A DNA stretch of 64,000 bases, taken from assembly GCF_905147045.1 (NCBI RefSeq), contig NC_065897.1, positions 6,215,001 to 6,279,000 on the forward strand, written 5' to 3'. Numbering within the stretch: position 1 is the stretch's first letter; every line of letters starts with the position of its first letter. The position numbers were made by a program, and so were the translations under genes. Origin of the DNA: Nymphalis io (lineage: Eukaryota; Arthropoda; Insecta; Lepidoptera; Nymphalidae). Shown here one piece after another: positions 1 to 12,117 of the stretch. Below the pieces are notes generated by a model, which was given only the letters and a program-made list of their open reading frames with translations, was not told where the DNA came from and ran no database searches.

Positions 1-3000
1 GAAAAAGCGCTTCTCATGCGGCCGTTTTAAAAACAGTTTGAATAAGAGTCGAAGGGTATTTTCTGATTTATTTAAATATAAACTTTTGCTTATGCACAAA
101 AATAATGTTCTTCTATTTTTTTTTTATAAAAACGTATTTGGTAAGAGTAATCGGATACGTCGTCTGTGACGAATTTTGTTAATACACGATACGTTTGTAT
201 ATTACCATCATTTAAATTCGGGGTGGTCCGGTGATCATTACTTTATAATTTTTATATGTTTTTAATAATCCGCTACCTTTTAGGCTATTGTGTTTCAAAA
301 GGCGTCAACCGCAAGGTGGGTAATGTTATCATTCCATTAATTACAACAACCGTCCCCCTGCTTTTTAAAAGTAAATTAATCCGATTAAGGGGGGAATCGA
401 AGAACCCGCTCCATCCGAGTTTATTCAGGCAACTTTCTTACGAATAATTATTTTTTGTAATTAAATCCATCAACACGATTTTTTCCTAATGATTCTCCCA
501 CGGGAGCGGGGGGTGGTCGAGGAGGGTGTGAGACCTTTATTTTTCGTATTTTCCTAGTTCATAAAAAATGCCATGCGCGATAACGTTGGTAACAACATGG
601 ATCAGTTATTATAAAATATATTTTTTTATTTTTTTGTTTGTTGCACAGTTACGATTTTGCTTAACAAAATAAAGTAATACCTTATTTAGTTTTGATTAGA
701 TTAAATAATATGTTTATTTTAATTATATTAAGAAGAAAAAATACATTTAATGAAAGTTTATTTTTTTATCCTATTTATGAGATTATTTACCTGCAAAATT
801 GGAACGTCCTTATTTAGTACAGCATCCACGGCCGTAGTGTTAATGATATCTCGCTTTTAAAGGGCACATCATTTACTTACTTTTAAGAAAATTAATTGAA
901 ATGAGTTCTGACGATGAAAAGATGGCTATACAAAAGAGAACGGTAGTCGCTAGGTGTCGCTCAGAGATAACTTGTTCGACTTTAATTAATTATTTTGTGG
1001 CAAAGAATTTTGTTCACTTTGAAAATTTGGCCGCATTCATTTATTTGCTAAATTATAATTTCAATTATACAAGCAATATAAATTAATTTCTTGAAAATAT
1101 TTATCATATAATTAAAATTCCTTTGAATGATGTTGTTATTAATTCTGTGTTTTTTTTCAATGAAAGTATAATTAGTCGATGAAACCTATAAAAGTTATCA
1201 CAATCCTAATGACAGATTTTTATATATACCTATCGATGTTTTGTGAATATAACTTTTACAGGCAGAATGGCTCTTTGCAGACTCAATAGACAAGTACCAC
1301 CAATCCATCATTATTCTATCGCCGAATGGTAAAATTTGGATACCAAGATTATAATTTAAAAGGTGAGTAAATACAGGTACATCTTAGATCACAAGATTAG
1401 TGGTACATTGATAGTGTTATCAATGGTTTGTACTTCTAATAAAACCAGTGTATATATGCGAAGGTGAACACTTACCACCCAGTTCCACATTTACAAGTAT
1501 GCCTTCCTAAAATTAGTTTTGAAAATAATGTATTTACTTGACAATATATAACGTGTGCTACATATATTATATTTATATATGTGTATTCTTCGTCTTTGTT
1601 ATTTCCAACTCGTTACGAAGTGGACAGGTCACATCTGCGTATAGAACAGTGTATGGATACCTAATGTATCGGGAGGACCGCAGATTGATGGCCGCCCCTC
1701 CGGGAGTCTATTGCAATAGATTGACTTAGTTTTGTTTCATTCGCACAACCTCGCAAGGGAATTTCTTTTGACGACGTTTCCAGTATCATGTGTTACTTGA
1801 TCTAATTGATTATGATCACACTGTATAGTCATTTAGTGTAACTACTTGTTATAAATGTGGATCAAGGCAATAATACGGGGGCCACTTTTATCTAAGCTCG
1901 TTCGGGTTATTTTAACAATGTTCATTTTAACTAGGATATCAATAACCTTTGACATAAATTTATTGTGTGCAAAGTATATTTATCAAGATAATTATCATGA
2001 TCTCGAGAGTATTTTTATTTATCTTATTAATAATCATATTTATTAAAAAATGTTATTATTTATTTATAATTATGGAAACTTAGTGGAAATATGATGTTAA
2101 ATTGAATCTGCGGAATTGGTGGCGCAAACGCGAATAGGCGATTCCGTTTTAGTTTGAAATGCACGAAAATATATATTATTTATTGCGAGCATTAAGGAAA
2201 CACTCTGTAACCACAAAGGACTATTTAATTGCGCATAATCGGGAGTGTAATACTAACAAAATCCAGCTGACCTCGTTCTATCTGGCTAAATACAAATTTG
2301 TCATGGCAATAGTTTCATATCGAAGGATATAGAAGTTATGTGCTGTAGCACCATTTTAGCCAGTTTTAAAATATAAAACGCATAAAACTTCAACATGACA
2401 AAATATATAAATCAGCCAACTTTTACAATAATCACAAACAATGTCGAGATCTATCAATGTCAAACACATATCCAACATAGTTATATACACAAGATGAAAT
2501 AAGTTATATAAATTACTTGCCACTTTACCATCGTATTCAACATTTCCAGTATATTCATATATAAAACGGAAATAATAGGTTCTTCGTTCGTTTTATTACT
2601 TTCCCTACGGGTGTGGCTGAGTAATATTTCGACTTTTTATTTTTAAGAATGAAATTCCCTGTGAGGGAAGTGTGAAATGATGTTTTGGTTTTTATTTTAT
2701 CGTTCCGCAGGGTAATGTTCTAGGCTCGCAATCTCTTTGAGTTATATTATTTGAATTATATCTGTATTTGTTTTTACAATTAAAATTATCGTAAGTCGTC
2801 TATTATTAATGCATTTTGAAGTCTTAAATAATTTATTTATAAATATTAATAATTATAAAAAAACATTATTGAAAAGTTGTGAATTTTTAATTTATATAGG
2901 CATCGAGATCTTTCCTTTTTATGATTATGATGAAACTTACACACACACACACAGTTTAGTTTCATCTAAATTATATATCAAATTAGACCAGCTTGTTTTT

Positions 3001-3060
3001 CCACGAGGGGGATGATCCTATATATAAATTCTTATATGTTAATTATTAAATATATTCATC
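1..3060. other. intergenic, AT-rich, nothing recognised
   Basis: Only short chance open frames are present. A short (CA)n run sits at 2938-2953. A pyrimidine- and purine-skewed patch at 480-540 (CCCACGGGAGCGGGGGGTGG) is more GC-rich than its surroundings. No protein family or SINE is recognisable. Confidence 0.6.
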
Positions 3061-3061
3061 A

Positions 3062-3305
3062 CGTTAATCGTAACCGATAGGATAAGTTCAAGCCTAAATA
3101 CCACTTAATTTTCATGCGCCTAATTTGTCTTTAAAATTTATCTCGTGTTCGGCGGTGAAAAAGAACATCGTGAGGAATCCTACATGACGTGTTGGTAAGA
3201 AAAAATTGCCACATGAGTACCCTATCCCCATTGGAGCAGTGTGAAATAAGCTCTAAACTTTCTCCTCTAAAACAGAGGAGGCCTTAGCCCAGCGATGGGA
3301 TATTT
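3062..3305 (+). mobile_element. SINE family B, degraded copy B1
   Basis: This is a degraded copy of the tRNA-headed family B. It retains the end of the head (TAACCGAT then GGTTCAA-like GTTCAAGCC), the CCACTTAATTTTCATG segment, GGCGGTGAAAAAGAACATCG, and the tail GGAGGCCTTAGCCCAGCGATG. Many substitutions and a lost 5' tip indicate an old insertion. Confidence 0.8.
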
Positions 3306-3904
3306 ACTGGTCGTTAGTTTTTTTATATATTCAGATGAATTAATTAAAAAATCCATGCATTACTTTGCGCCTAAAGCATTCAGCTAGACAATATTTCGTA
3401 CCTACAAAATACCTCTTAAGACATTTCCTATCATAGTTTTATTATTAAGTCTAGCCTCTGCCTAGGTAGATCTTATTTCATTACGGAGTCCTCACTTCAA
3501 ATCAAATTCAAATCGGATGCACTTCTTATGTGACTTTTTGTTGTCATTTATAACACAAGCTATATACCAATTTTTAAGTGTAAACATAAGCTTTTAATAA
3601 GCAAGAAGAGTTTTATCAAAGTCAGTTCCGTAGTTTTTGTGTGATTTTACGTTCAGTTAAAATTTATAGTTTTATAATTGTATATTCTAAGAAAATGATA
3701 ACAACCTGCTGACGTAGCTTGTTATTAATTTCTTTATTTTTATTACGAAGAATAAAATATACTAAACGACAGCATCACATCATTTTTTGTTGTGATAAAT
3801 TTTAGAAAGTGTAAATACATAATTGACAATAAAATGTAGATTTTGTTTTAATCAATGTTTTATAAAATAAATCATTTTGTTGTAATAAATTTGATAATAT
3901 AATT

Positions 3905-4122
3905 CATTTTGGTAGGCTGACCCCATCACCAACCTGTTTGTAAGTTTCTTCCGCCCATAAATACTGGCAATGCAAATAATATATAAATGTGTACTATCAC
4001 CGAAAATGTGCAGCTGACTATCAAGGATATATCTTTTGCAATAGATATAATACAGGTAAAATATTGAGTAATTGAGTGGTAACAACCCACGGGCTTGCAC
4101 AAAGATCTCAGTGAGAACCACC
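3905..4122 (-). mobile_element. possible highly diverged SINE family A copy
   Basis: Plus-strand words CACCAACC, CCCATAAATACTGGCAATG and GGGCTTGCACAAAG occur in the same order and roughly the same spacing as in the minus-oriented A copies at 6920 and 31280. The intervening sequence is too diverged to align by eye. Confidence 0.4.
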
Positions 4123-4214
4123 AGTGTCTACCCTTTACTAATTTAATTTATTCGTCAATTATTAAGCGTTAATTAATATGTTAGTAACAATTAATTTTGC
4201 AATTGTCTGATAAA

Positions 4215-4245
4215 GTTTATTTTATTTTTATTTTATTTTATTTAA
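4215..4245. repeat. (TTTTA)n-like short tandem run
   Basis: Runs of TTTTA/TTTTTA units lie about 380 bp downstream of the LINE 3' end. This may be simple AT-rich drift or the tail of an unrelated, decayed insertion. Confidence 0.6.
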
Positions 4246-4608
4246 GGACCACTAGTAGCTACTACATGTTTTAATGACAAATGTAAAACAATTTAGTGAA
4301 AATAGCTAACATGTGAAGCTTTTTAAAGTAGCCACAACAATTACAATATTTGTTTTAAAAATACATTAACACATAATTATAGCAACATGAGTAGAAAGAT
4401 TAAAAAAAAAAAAGTCCAAATTGGTACAAATTAAAGATCATAAAAAAATAAACATGCACTTAATAAAATTAAAATTAATAACACAAATAGTTTGAAATTG
4501 ATATAGGTATAAATTAAAATTAAATAATTCATTAAATTCATGCAAAGTTTACGTTACAAAAAAATTACTAAAAATATACTAATTAATACAAAATAAAATT
4601 AAGATAAC

Positions 4609-4615
4609 ATTATTT

Positions 4616-4655
<40 letters not shown>

Positions 4656-4664
4656 TTATTTATT
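4609..4664. repeat. (TTTA)n microsatellite at the LINE 3' end
   Basis: About 13 tandem ATTT units, slightly interrupted, overlap the last codons and stop of the retrotransposon. They read as (TAAA)n on the element strand, consistent with a LINE tail. Confidence 0.9.
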
Positions 4665-6137
4665 TGCATCTCTCAACAATTCTAGCGCCCGTTTACGATA
4701 AATCATGGCAGAGTCATTAAAAATATCTAGATCTTGACAAAAACCATTGTACAACCGTGATGATCTAGGCATTGGTGCATTACATCCTAATTTCGTTTTT
4801 GATATTCTGACATCAAAAGTGCCCAGAAAACTACGAACATTGCGCCTTGGAATACGATAGTATATCTTTTCAAGTAAGTAAGTACAGTCGATCTCGTTAC
4901 GAATTATCTTAAATAGGAAAGAGAGATCTAGTAATTGTCTGCGTACAGAGAGACTATCCATATTAAAGTCTTTCAAGAGATTGCTGTAATTTTTATTAGA
5001 TTTATTGTATGAGGTTTTTTTGTTTCTGGATAGATGATATACAAATCGCTTCTGTATTCTCTCTATACGCAGACGATGTACATTGTAACAAGGATTCCAC
5101 ACAACACTACCGTACTCCAGTACACTACGCACGTAAGCGTTATAGATTATTTTTATCGTGTTATTCGTGAAGTGTTTACCATTTCTAATTAAAAATCCTA
5201 ACGTTTTGGAACTTTTCGTAATTATTTTATTGAAGTGCGGGACAAAAGTAAGCTTGTCATCAAAAATGACACCCAAATCACTTATTTCAAAAACTTCCTC
5301 CAACTTGATGTTATCAATGCTATATATTGTTTTGATTATATTGAGCTTTCGCGTAAATTTTATATGCTTGCATTTACTGACGTTTAATTCCATTTTATTA
5401 TTTTTACACCAATTATATATAGCATTAATATCCACCTGTAAGAGCTCTGAGTCAGCTAAGTTGTTTATTACTTTTGTTAATTTTAAATCGTCCGCAAATA
5501 AAAATACTCTACTATAATGTACCGTATCGCAAATATCATTAATGAAGATATTAAAGAGCCAAGGTCCTAAGTGTGACCCTTGAGGAACCCCGGAGCAGGC
5601 TTTATATAGACTCGAGCTAAAACCTTTTAAGACAACAAATTGTTGTCTATTGTATAAATATGATTTGAACCACTCAAGCATATTACCATTGAATCCGTAC
5701 TTGCTTAGTTTTAAGAGTAAAATATCGTGCGAAACTTTGTCGAAAGCCTTGGTTAAATCGGTATAAATTGCGTCAACTTGCTTGTGGTTATCAATAGCTG
5801 GCACAATGAATTCACTGTACGAAACAAGATTTGATGTTGTAGATCGACCCTTTATAAAGCCATGCTGGTTATTATTATTCATTTGCTTTACATGACATTC
5901 TAGATATGGGTAAACTATTGCTTCAAATACTTTGGCAAAAGTGGAAAGTATGGAAATCGGTCTATAATTCTCAATGCACTCACTACCCTTGGACTTATAT
6001 ACTGGTACGATCCTAGCTATTTTCCACTTATCGGGAAAAACACCTGAGCGAAGTGATTCGTTGTATAATAAATATAAAGGGAAACTTAGTACCCATGCAC
6101 ATTTAGAAATAAATATAGGAGGGATATTATCATAACC
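4656..6137 (-). CDS. reverse transcriptase fragment of a LINE (partial, frame open)
   Basis: The frame stays open for 493 codons from 6137 to a TAA at 4656-4658. It begins inside the RT domain. In order it shows GYDNIPP at the break, then IARIVPVYKSKG and ENYRPISIL (fingers), HGFIKGRST, the motif A stretch YTDLTKAFDKVSHD (catalytic Asp about residue 127), SGVPQGSHLGPWLFNIFIND (motif B), and LFADDLKL (motif C, catalytic Asp pair about residues 216-217). A thumb and C-terminal region ending LLRDANK follow. These motifs mark a Jockey/CR1-type polymerase that copies element RNA at a nicked target. The first in-frame ATG (5882) is internal to the domain, so no functional start is present and autonomous activity is unlikely. 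Clade placement is from motif style only. Confidence 0.88.
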   Translation of the reverse strand, partial: GYDNIPPIFISKCAWVLSFPLYLLYNESLRSGVFPDKWKIARIVPVYKSKGSECIENYRPISILSTFAKVFEAIVYPYLECHVKQMNNNNQHGFIKGRSTTSNLVSYSEFIVPAIDNHKQVDAIYTDLTKAFDKVSHDILLLKLSKYGFNGNMLEWFKSYLYNRQQFVVLKGFSSSLYKACSGVPQGSHLGPWLFNIFINDICDTVHYSRVFLFADDLKLTKVINNLADSELLQVDINAIYNWCKNNKMELNVSKCKHIKFTRKLNIIKTIYSIDNIKLEEVFEISDLGVIFDDKLTFVPHFNKIITKSSKTLGFLIRNGKHFTNNTIKIIYNAYVRSVLEYGSVVWNPCYNVHRLRIERIQKRFVYHLSRNKKTSYNKSNKNYSNLLKDFNMDSLSVRRQLLDLSFLFKIIRNEIDCTYLLEKIYYRIPRRNVRSFLGTFDVRISKTKLGCNAPMPRSSRLYNGFCQDLDIFNDSAMIYRKRALELLRDANK

Positions 6138-6919
6138 TCATAGTTATAGCGGATATGTTACTCTGTAAACTGGAACTGAGTATATGCGGTGGATGTTTTA
6201 ATCAAATTATTTTCTTATTATTTTTGCTTAATTCTCGATGCATTAAACAAATCTCTTGAATTTAAATAGTACAGAGTAAAATGAAAAAAGACGTATAATG
6301 TAAACTACTAATGTAAAACTTAGATTATCTTGTGAGAATGAGTAGCACGGTCGGAGGTCAATACAGCTCCGATAAATTCTCTCTGTATTCCTTACAATAC
6401 GATAACTCATTGACGTGGCTCTGAAATTGTCTGAAACGAAAAGCAAAAGTACGGTATAATTCAGTGTCCGAAAATGTTATGGCAGAGATAGGATCGCTTG
6501 AGAAAGCGGCATGAGGTCAAGGGTCACTGCGGCCTCGATACATTCTTTCCAAATGTATGTAGTTCGAAAAACGACTGTTTGCTTCGTGATGTTAGAACTA
6601 AAGTTATTCAAGTGACATATGTTTTTCGGTGTTGATTTCAATTCTGGAATTCAATTAACTACAGGAAAATCAGGTTCGAGAAGTTTTTCCATTTGTAATA
6701 GTGCACCGTCAGCTGATAAATAAATAAACAAATACTTTATTTTATTATTTATATATATATATATATTTTAATCACGAATTTCTTCAACTCCACACAATTC
6801 GTAGCCATACTTATCCTCACTTTCAACTGATCATGTATGATTATGTATGATAATTCATTCTGATATTCTAATCGAATCAAATGTATTTCAAGTAAATTTT
6901 ATAATAAAGCGTTTTTGAA

Positions 6920-7218
6920 TTTTTTTTTTTTTTATATAATAGGAAGGCGGACGAGCATATGGGCCACCTGATGGTAAGTGGTCACCAACGCTCTTAGACA
7001 TTGGCATTGTAAGAAATGTCAACCATCGCTTACATATCCAATGCGCCACCAACCTTGGGAACTAAGATTTTATGTCCCTTGTGCCTGTAATTACACTGGC
7101 TCACTCACCCTTCAAACCGGAACACAACAATATCAAGTATTGCTGTTTTGCGGTAGAATATCTGATGAGTGGGTGGTACCTACCCAGACGAGCTTGCACA
7201 AAGCCCTACCACCAGTAA
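6920..7218 (-). mobile_element. SINE family A, full copy A1
   Basis: This is an almost complete copy of an about 290-bp interspersed family, the best in the window together with 12135-12440. On the plus strand it starts with poly-T, then AGGAAGGCGGACGAGCATAT, and ends GCACAAAGCCCTACCACC. The sense strand is therefore minus, beginning at GGTGGTAGGGCTTTGTGC and ending in poly-A. I see no clear tRNA A/B boxes, so it may derive from another RNA or from a LINE end. A 98-aa open frame over it is not a gene. Confidence 0.9.
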
Positions 7219-7693
7219 AACAGACATTTATTATACCAAGAATATTACTAACCGTCGCGGCTTTATTCCCGTAAATTTAAAATATATACATAATTAGGTT
7301 TTTTAAGCGTGACATATGTGACTACGTTTATTTGTCTCAGTGTATTAAAATAGGAATAATTTGAACAGCTATAATTCAAGAATGAGGGTGTGCAACGCGC
7401 CCCTTAAAATATTTTTTCTCAAAACCCTTTCTTATTGCACCTTGACATTATGGATTAAGACTTTCGCCCAAATTCGAATCCCTCTGTTAAAACATACTTT
7501 AGGCTTTGCATCAATAAATAAATCTTTACAATGTATTTTATATATACAAATAAACAGTTAGAAATATTTAAAAAATTAATCCCACGTGGAAATCATATAA
7601 ACGTTGCATTTAAGATTGTTAGCGGTTTTTTTAAAGTATATTCTATCGAGAAAAACTGCAAAATAACTCAATTTCACAAATAAAATTATACAT

Positions 7694-7996
7694 GCGTAAC
7701 AGACTGCGATGTCCTACTGCTGGGCTAAAGACCTCCCTTTTTGAGGAGAAGGTTTGGAGCTTATTCCACCACGCTGCTCCAATGCGGATTGGTGGAATAC
7801 ACATGTGACAGAATTTCAGTGAAATTAGACATATGCAGGTTTCCTCACGATGTTTTCCTTCGCCGTAAAGCACTAGATGATAATTCATCTCAGTCATAAA
7901 TTAAGCACGTGAAAATTCAGTGGCGCTTGCCCGGGCTTGAACCCACGATCATCGGTTAAAATTCACGCGTTCTTACCACTGAGCCATCTCGGCTTG
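7694..7996 (-). mobile_element. SINE family B, full copy B2 with 11-bp TSD
   Basis: This is a full-length copy, minus strand. The head reads GCCGAGATGGCTCAGTGG (A-box-like) and GGGTTCAAGCCC (B-box-like), so the family descends from a tRNA and would be transcribed by RNA polymerase III (family knowledge). The tail is the conserved CCACGCTGCTCCAATGCGG / GGGCTAAAGACC region. A perfect duplication AAATTATACAT flanks it (7683-7693 and 7997-8007), showing target-primed insertion. Confidence 0.95.
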
Positions 7997-9089
7997 AAAT
8001 TATACATAATATATACAATATACTGCGTACTTTAATTATATATAAATTTGAAGAAGCTTGTTGAAGAATATGCCTTATACCTTTCAATAAATTTAAAGTA
8101 TTAAGTGGCTAACTTAAAAAGTAGTTATTATTAATATAACGAAAGTTACTATTGATTGATCTTCCAAACTAAACTAATCGTAAGTCTATTTTAATCTAAC
8201 ACGGTGATCTATTCGATTATATGAGAATGTATACAAAGTTCTTGTCTATGTGTGTGTACGCTCGTTAATCATAATATTCAGATGTTTGTGCCTGTGTATG
8301 CTAGTTCATAATATTATGTTTTGGGTATAAGAAATTAGTTAGTGGACATTAAGCTTGAATGGAATTCGATTGAACAATTTTGACCTTTGCGATGTCTTAG
8401 AAATATATTTTACCAATATCACAAAAGTAATTCATATCTATTAAAATGTAGAAGTATAATATCGTTTAACTAATAAGTATAGTTATTTAATTACTCCTTA
8501 TTACATTATTAGATAAATTAAATATTAATATTTAATGAATCCTTATAGAAAAAAAAACCATTTAAATAAATTAATATAAAAAAGAAGCATAAAATAGATT
8601 AAATTGAGAATTTTATTCGCGATTTCTTAACGGATCAAGACTATATGAGCGAAGTAGCCGAAACTTGGAAAGGAACATTAAGGGCTCGCATATCGCAGGG
8701 ACTGACCCATCCTGAAATTTAAATCTAGATCAATAACCGCGCTTATATCATTGTCTTCATTAGATATAATTGGGTTCACTCCCCGTCGGCCGCAACTTTG
8801 TTTGCTTGCCAATAACTTGAGACGAATTACTTTGTCATTAATGCCTACGTCATACCTTTAAGCTGAGGTTTCATTATACTAACCTGTCTTTATCGTGTAG
8901 GAACATTCGTTAGTTTAACCGATACATTAATATTTAATGTATGACTAAGGTAAGATGAAACTTTCGTATCATAAACTGTGTAGAAGTTGTAAGTTTTATG
9001 TATGTATGAAAATAAAATTAGTTTAGATATTTTATATGTATATATTGGTGTCATGAATTTGCAATGGTTTTTTTTTTATTTTATGTTTA

Positions 9090-9675
9090 AAGGGTAATAA
9101 GAAAAATGGTTGCGAGACGGTTAATGGTGACCTTTGCCCTTAGTGTTACTTATTTGTTTCTTACTTCAGCAATGTGCTGCAAAATCACGAGATTTCAGGA
9201 TGTTATGTCATTTGTGCCTGTAATTGAACTGGCTCACTTACATTTCACTCTAAAACATAACCTCGTTGGCTTGGTAGCTAGATGTAAGGTCACAGACCCG
9301 GAGATCCAGGGTTCAAATTCCAGGTCGGGCCAATAAAAAGTTATTGGGTTTTTCTGTCGAAAATTCTCAGTGGTAGACTGGAGTCTGGAAGTTGGAAGTG
9401 TGTACACTCCCGTGCCTCTGAAAGTACGTAAAGGTCCTGCGCCTAAACTCTTTCCGGTCGTGTCGGATTACCGTCCCATCGAATTTTGAGAGTTAGGGAA
9501 TAGAGAGTGCTCCTGTGTTTGCCCACACACTTGTGCACTATAATATGTCCTGCGCAGTTGGCTACTCTCTTTTGAGATCTGGGCTGGAAGACATTAGACA
9601 AATAATGGAAGTTTACCGATAAAATAAGAAGTGATACTCACTTATGTGGGTCTGCACAAAGTCCTTCTACTATAA
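9090..9675 (-). mobile_element. SINE family A, old copy A7 split by a nested SINE
   Basis: A decayed A copy is seen in two blocks. One runs about 9090-9262 (TTGTGCCTGTAATTGAACTG and GGCTCACTTAC, as in the family middle) and the other about 9605-9675 (CTTATGTGGGTCTGCACAAAG, the family end). The gap is filled by a family C element, so C was active after A had inserted here. Confidence 0.7.
9260..9602 (+). mobile_element. SINE family C copy C1, nested in A7
   Basis: The tRNA-like head reads CTCGTTGGCTTGGTAGC (A box) and GATCCAGGGTTCAAATTCC (B box), then GGTCGGGCCAATAAAAAG. The body contains GGAAGTGTGTACACTCCCGT and CACACACTTGTGCACTATAA and ends near TGGGCTGGAAGACATTA. The same sequence occurs in reverse at 20129-20508 and 36227-36591. 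Confidence 0.9.
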
Positions 9676-12117
9676 ACAAATATTATAAAACAATACATAT
9701 CGAATGCCATATTACTTTTTTAACATCTCTAAGAGTATTGTATTAAATACTAGGATAATAAATTATTTATTTTAATAACTATCAACACTGTCTGTGTTTC
9801 TATCTTTTTTTAATTAGTAATTGATTACATTTTACATCTTTTTAAAAGACACTGTGATTGAGGTAATCACTACATAAATTTGATTACGAGATTACGAGAA
9901 AAACAATTTTAAAATATTCAGTTTGAATCTTTAAACAGTTTTTACTAGAGTCGATTTCAATCGATGAACTGTCATTGAACAATCTTTCAATGTAGATTAG
10001 ATTTGTATTTTAATTTTTTAATTTTTTATTGTGATATGTTTTATATTCAGTAGTTATTTACATTATTTAGCTGCCTATCTCTAAATAATATAAAACAAAG
10101 TCGCTGCCTGCCTTTGTTTATATCTCCGCTGACTTCTTGACACGCATCGAATTTTGATGCGGTCACTTCACTAAAAGAAAAAGCGATAAACGAGGAAGTA
10201 TTTTTGTAGACAATTTTATTTTGTCCAAAAAAAAGTTTTCGTACGCTTACAAGGCTAAGGCTGGCTAAACCTTAAAAGATACGTCAAAACAACGTACTAG
10301 ACAATTGTAGGTCTCCAATGTAAACTTAAAGATATCACCGATTTTAAATTACGTGCAAACTAAAAAAAATTGTTGCGATACGGATAAAATGTTAAAATTG
10401 GCATTTAATATTTAACAAATCTATAAAGGCTTGGACAAAAGAACTATGTTTCACCATAAAATTACGATTAAAATCAGTTTTGATATTTTTCATATTTATC
10501 ATTTGTAGCATACTTATATAAACTAAAAAATAAGCAAACGTTATTAAATAAAATATATGCTTACTTAATACTTTGCTAATCATACTTTTCATTTTTTCTA
10601 ATGGTAAATTGCACCCATGCGAAACCAAGGCGGGTTGCTAGTACAGCACACACACACACACACACACTTTAGTGAGACAGTATTTTATAAAAACAAATCA
10701 TCATAACGAGAGAGCTTCTTTAGGTTTTAACTTACTTTAAAATGTATGATCTGATTTGATTTGCCGCGCCTAGAATACGTACCGTACGCCTGTTGAGTTT
10801 ATTGTCATGTAAAATTTAAAAAAATCAAAATTTAAGATAGCTCGTAAAGTTCCACATGTGTTTTGAAGTACGTTCCGGAGGAATACTCATTTACAGCGTA
10901 ATTTGTTTACATGCGGCGTGTAAACACGATTACCTGGAATAAGGGTAGTGTTTTATGTTACGTTATTTACATACGCGAACAAACATTGAGATAATTAAAC
11001 GAAAAATTTTTATATAACAAAATAATATCATTACTTTCATTTTAAAATTATATGTTTTAATTTTTGAGAATTTATTAAGAGAAGTTTCATATAAGAAAAT
11101 ATCTACGTGATAAAAAGCTTAATAAATATGTTACAAAGTGTAGATATATGTATGAGTATTTAGTTGTATACATAAGCGTACTAATTACTATTACTATACT
11201 TATTAGTATTTTTAGTTGATTATAACGTCTTATATTACAATCAATTGCTTGTTAGAAAAAGTTGAAAAAATCAAATAAGGGAAATAATCACATCAAATTA
11301 TTATTTTATTTCAGAATCAGATTCGATCCATGCCGACTTGAAAAATATTTTCTTGCATACTATGTGTATCTGAAGTATATTTTCTTCAAGTAAAGCCAAA
11401 GTTTATTAATTTATCACGTGTTCTAAGCTAAAGGAAAACTTTACAAGAGCTGTGTGTTGGGTAAAGAAATTCCGTGACGGAAAGTGTGGGTGGTAACCTA
11501 GTGACCGTATGTATTTCGATTTTTGATTAGTACTAGAGGGTTTTAAAAAAACAATTATAATGAAATAATGTTGAATGTTCCTTAGAAGAAACTATTACAG
11601 TTATTTGATCCTTAAACCTACGATATGTAAAAAAATGTAATTCTACTTTATATTATGTATGTTTGTTTGTCAATTCAATTTTCCTATAAATCGCCGTGAC
11701 ATAGCAAATAGCAACATCTGTTTCATTAATTTTTCATACTTTTTCAAAAATGACGGCATCTGTTTATCGGCACGTTTCAAAGCACTTAGTCGTGTATCTC
11801 CTAACCCGGATTGATTTCCACTCGATCGTTTTCAAATCCCCATTTTCGCGATGCCATTACGATTTCGCTTACCTTCTTCATATTTCCAGGCGTATCTCGA
11901 CGATTCGCAGATCCATTATTTTTTATAGCGTCAATACACGACGCTTAGTGCCTTCACCCCTCTTGCCTATGTTCAAGTGTAGGTAAGCTTAAATACCAAT
12001 GGTAGGAGAAATAAGTTTCAATCAATAAAATATATGTATTTTAATAATAATAAATAGCGACAAAAATGTTTTTAAATAAGTTTAGCTATTTAATTATCTT
12101 AGTATTTTAAATAAATG
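9676..12117. other. intergenic, AT-rich, no gene recognised
   Basis: The stretch holds a (CA)n run at 10646-10667 and otherwise unremarkable AT-rich DNA. It contains only chance open frames of 78 aa or less, with no homology that I recognise. Confidence 0.6.

Larger units (their letters stand above)
4605..6137 (-). mobile_element. 5'-truncated non-LTR retrotransposon (Jockey/CR1-like LINE)
   Basis: This is a LINE fragment of about 1.5 kb in minus orientation. It preserves the reverse transcriptase and C-terminal region and lacks the endonuclease and gag-like parts, as is usual when target-primed reverse transcription stops early. The 3' end carries a tetranucleotide (TAAA)n tail (complement at 4610-4664) directly after the stop codon, so there is essentially no 3' UTR. 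The 5' break lies at or just beyond 6137, where homology starts abruptly with GYDNIPP, an in-frame TGA stands directly upstream at 6138-6140, and no similarity is visible beyond. I could not find a convincing target-site duplication. The unbroken frame suggests a fairly recent insertion. Confidence 0.85.

Noticed and set aside
4215..4605. Extension of the LINE 3' UTR to about 4215
   Set aside because: The (TAAA)n tail next to the stop already marks the 3' end, and the sequence beyond is plain AT-rich DNA.
5158..5517. 119-aa plus-strand open frame
   Set aside because: It is antisense to the reverse transcriptase, which has clear catalytic motifs.
6978..7274. 98-aa open frame
   Set aside because: It lies largely inside family A SINE A1. 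Its cysteine- and histidine-containing look comes from the repeat.
7920..7996. tRNA gene suggested by A-box and B-box words
   Set aside because: The same head is followed by the same 220-bp body in several places with target duplications, so it is a SINE head. Similarly at 9260, 20440, 21700, 25440, 29924 and 36540.
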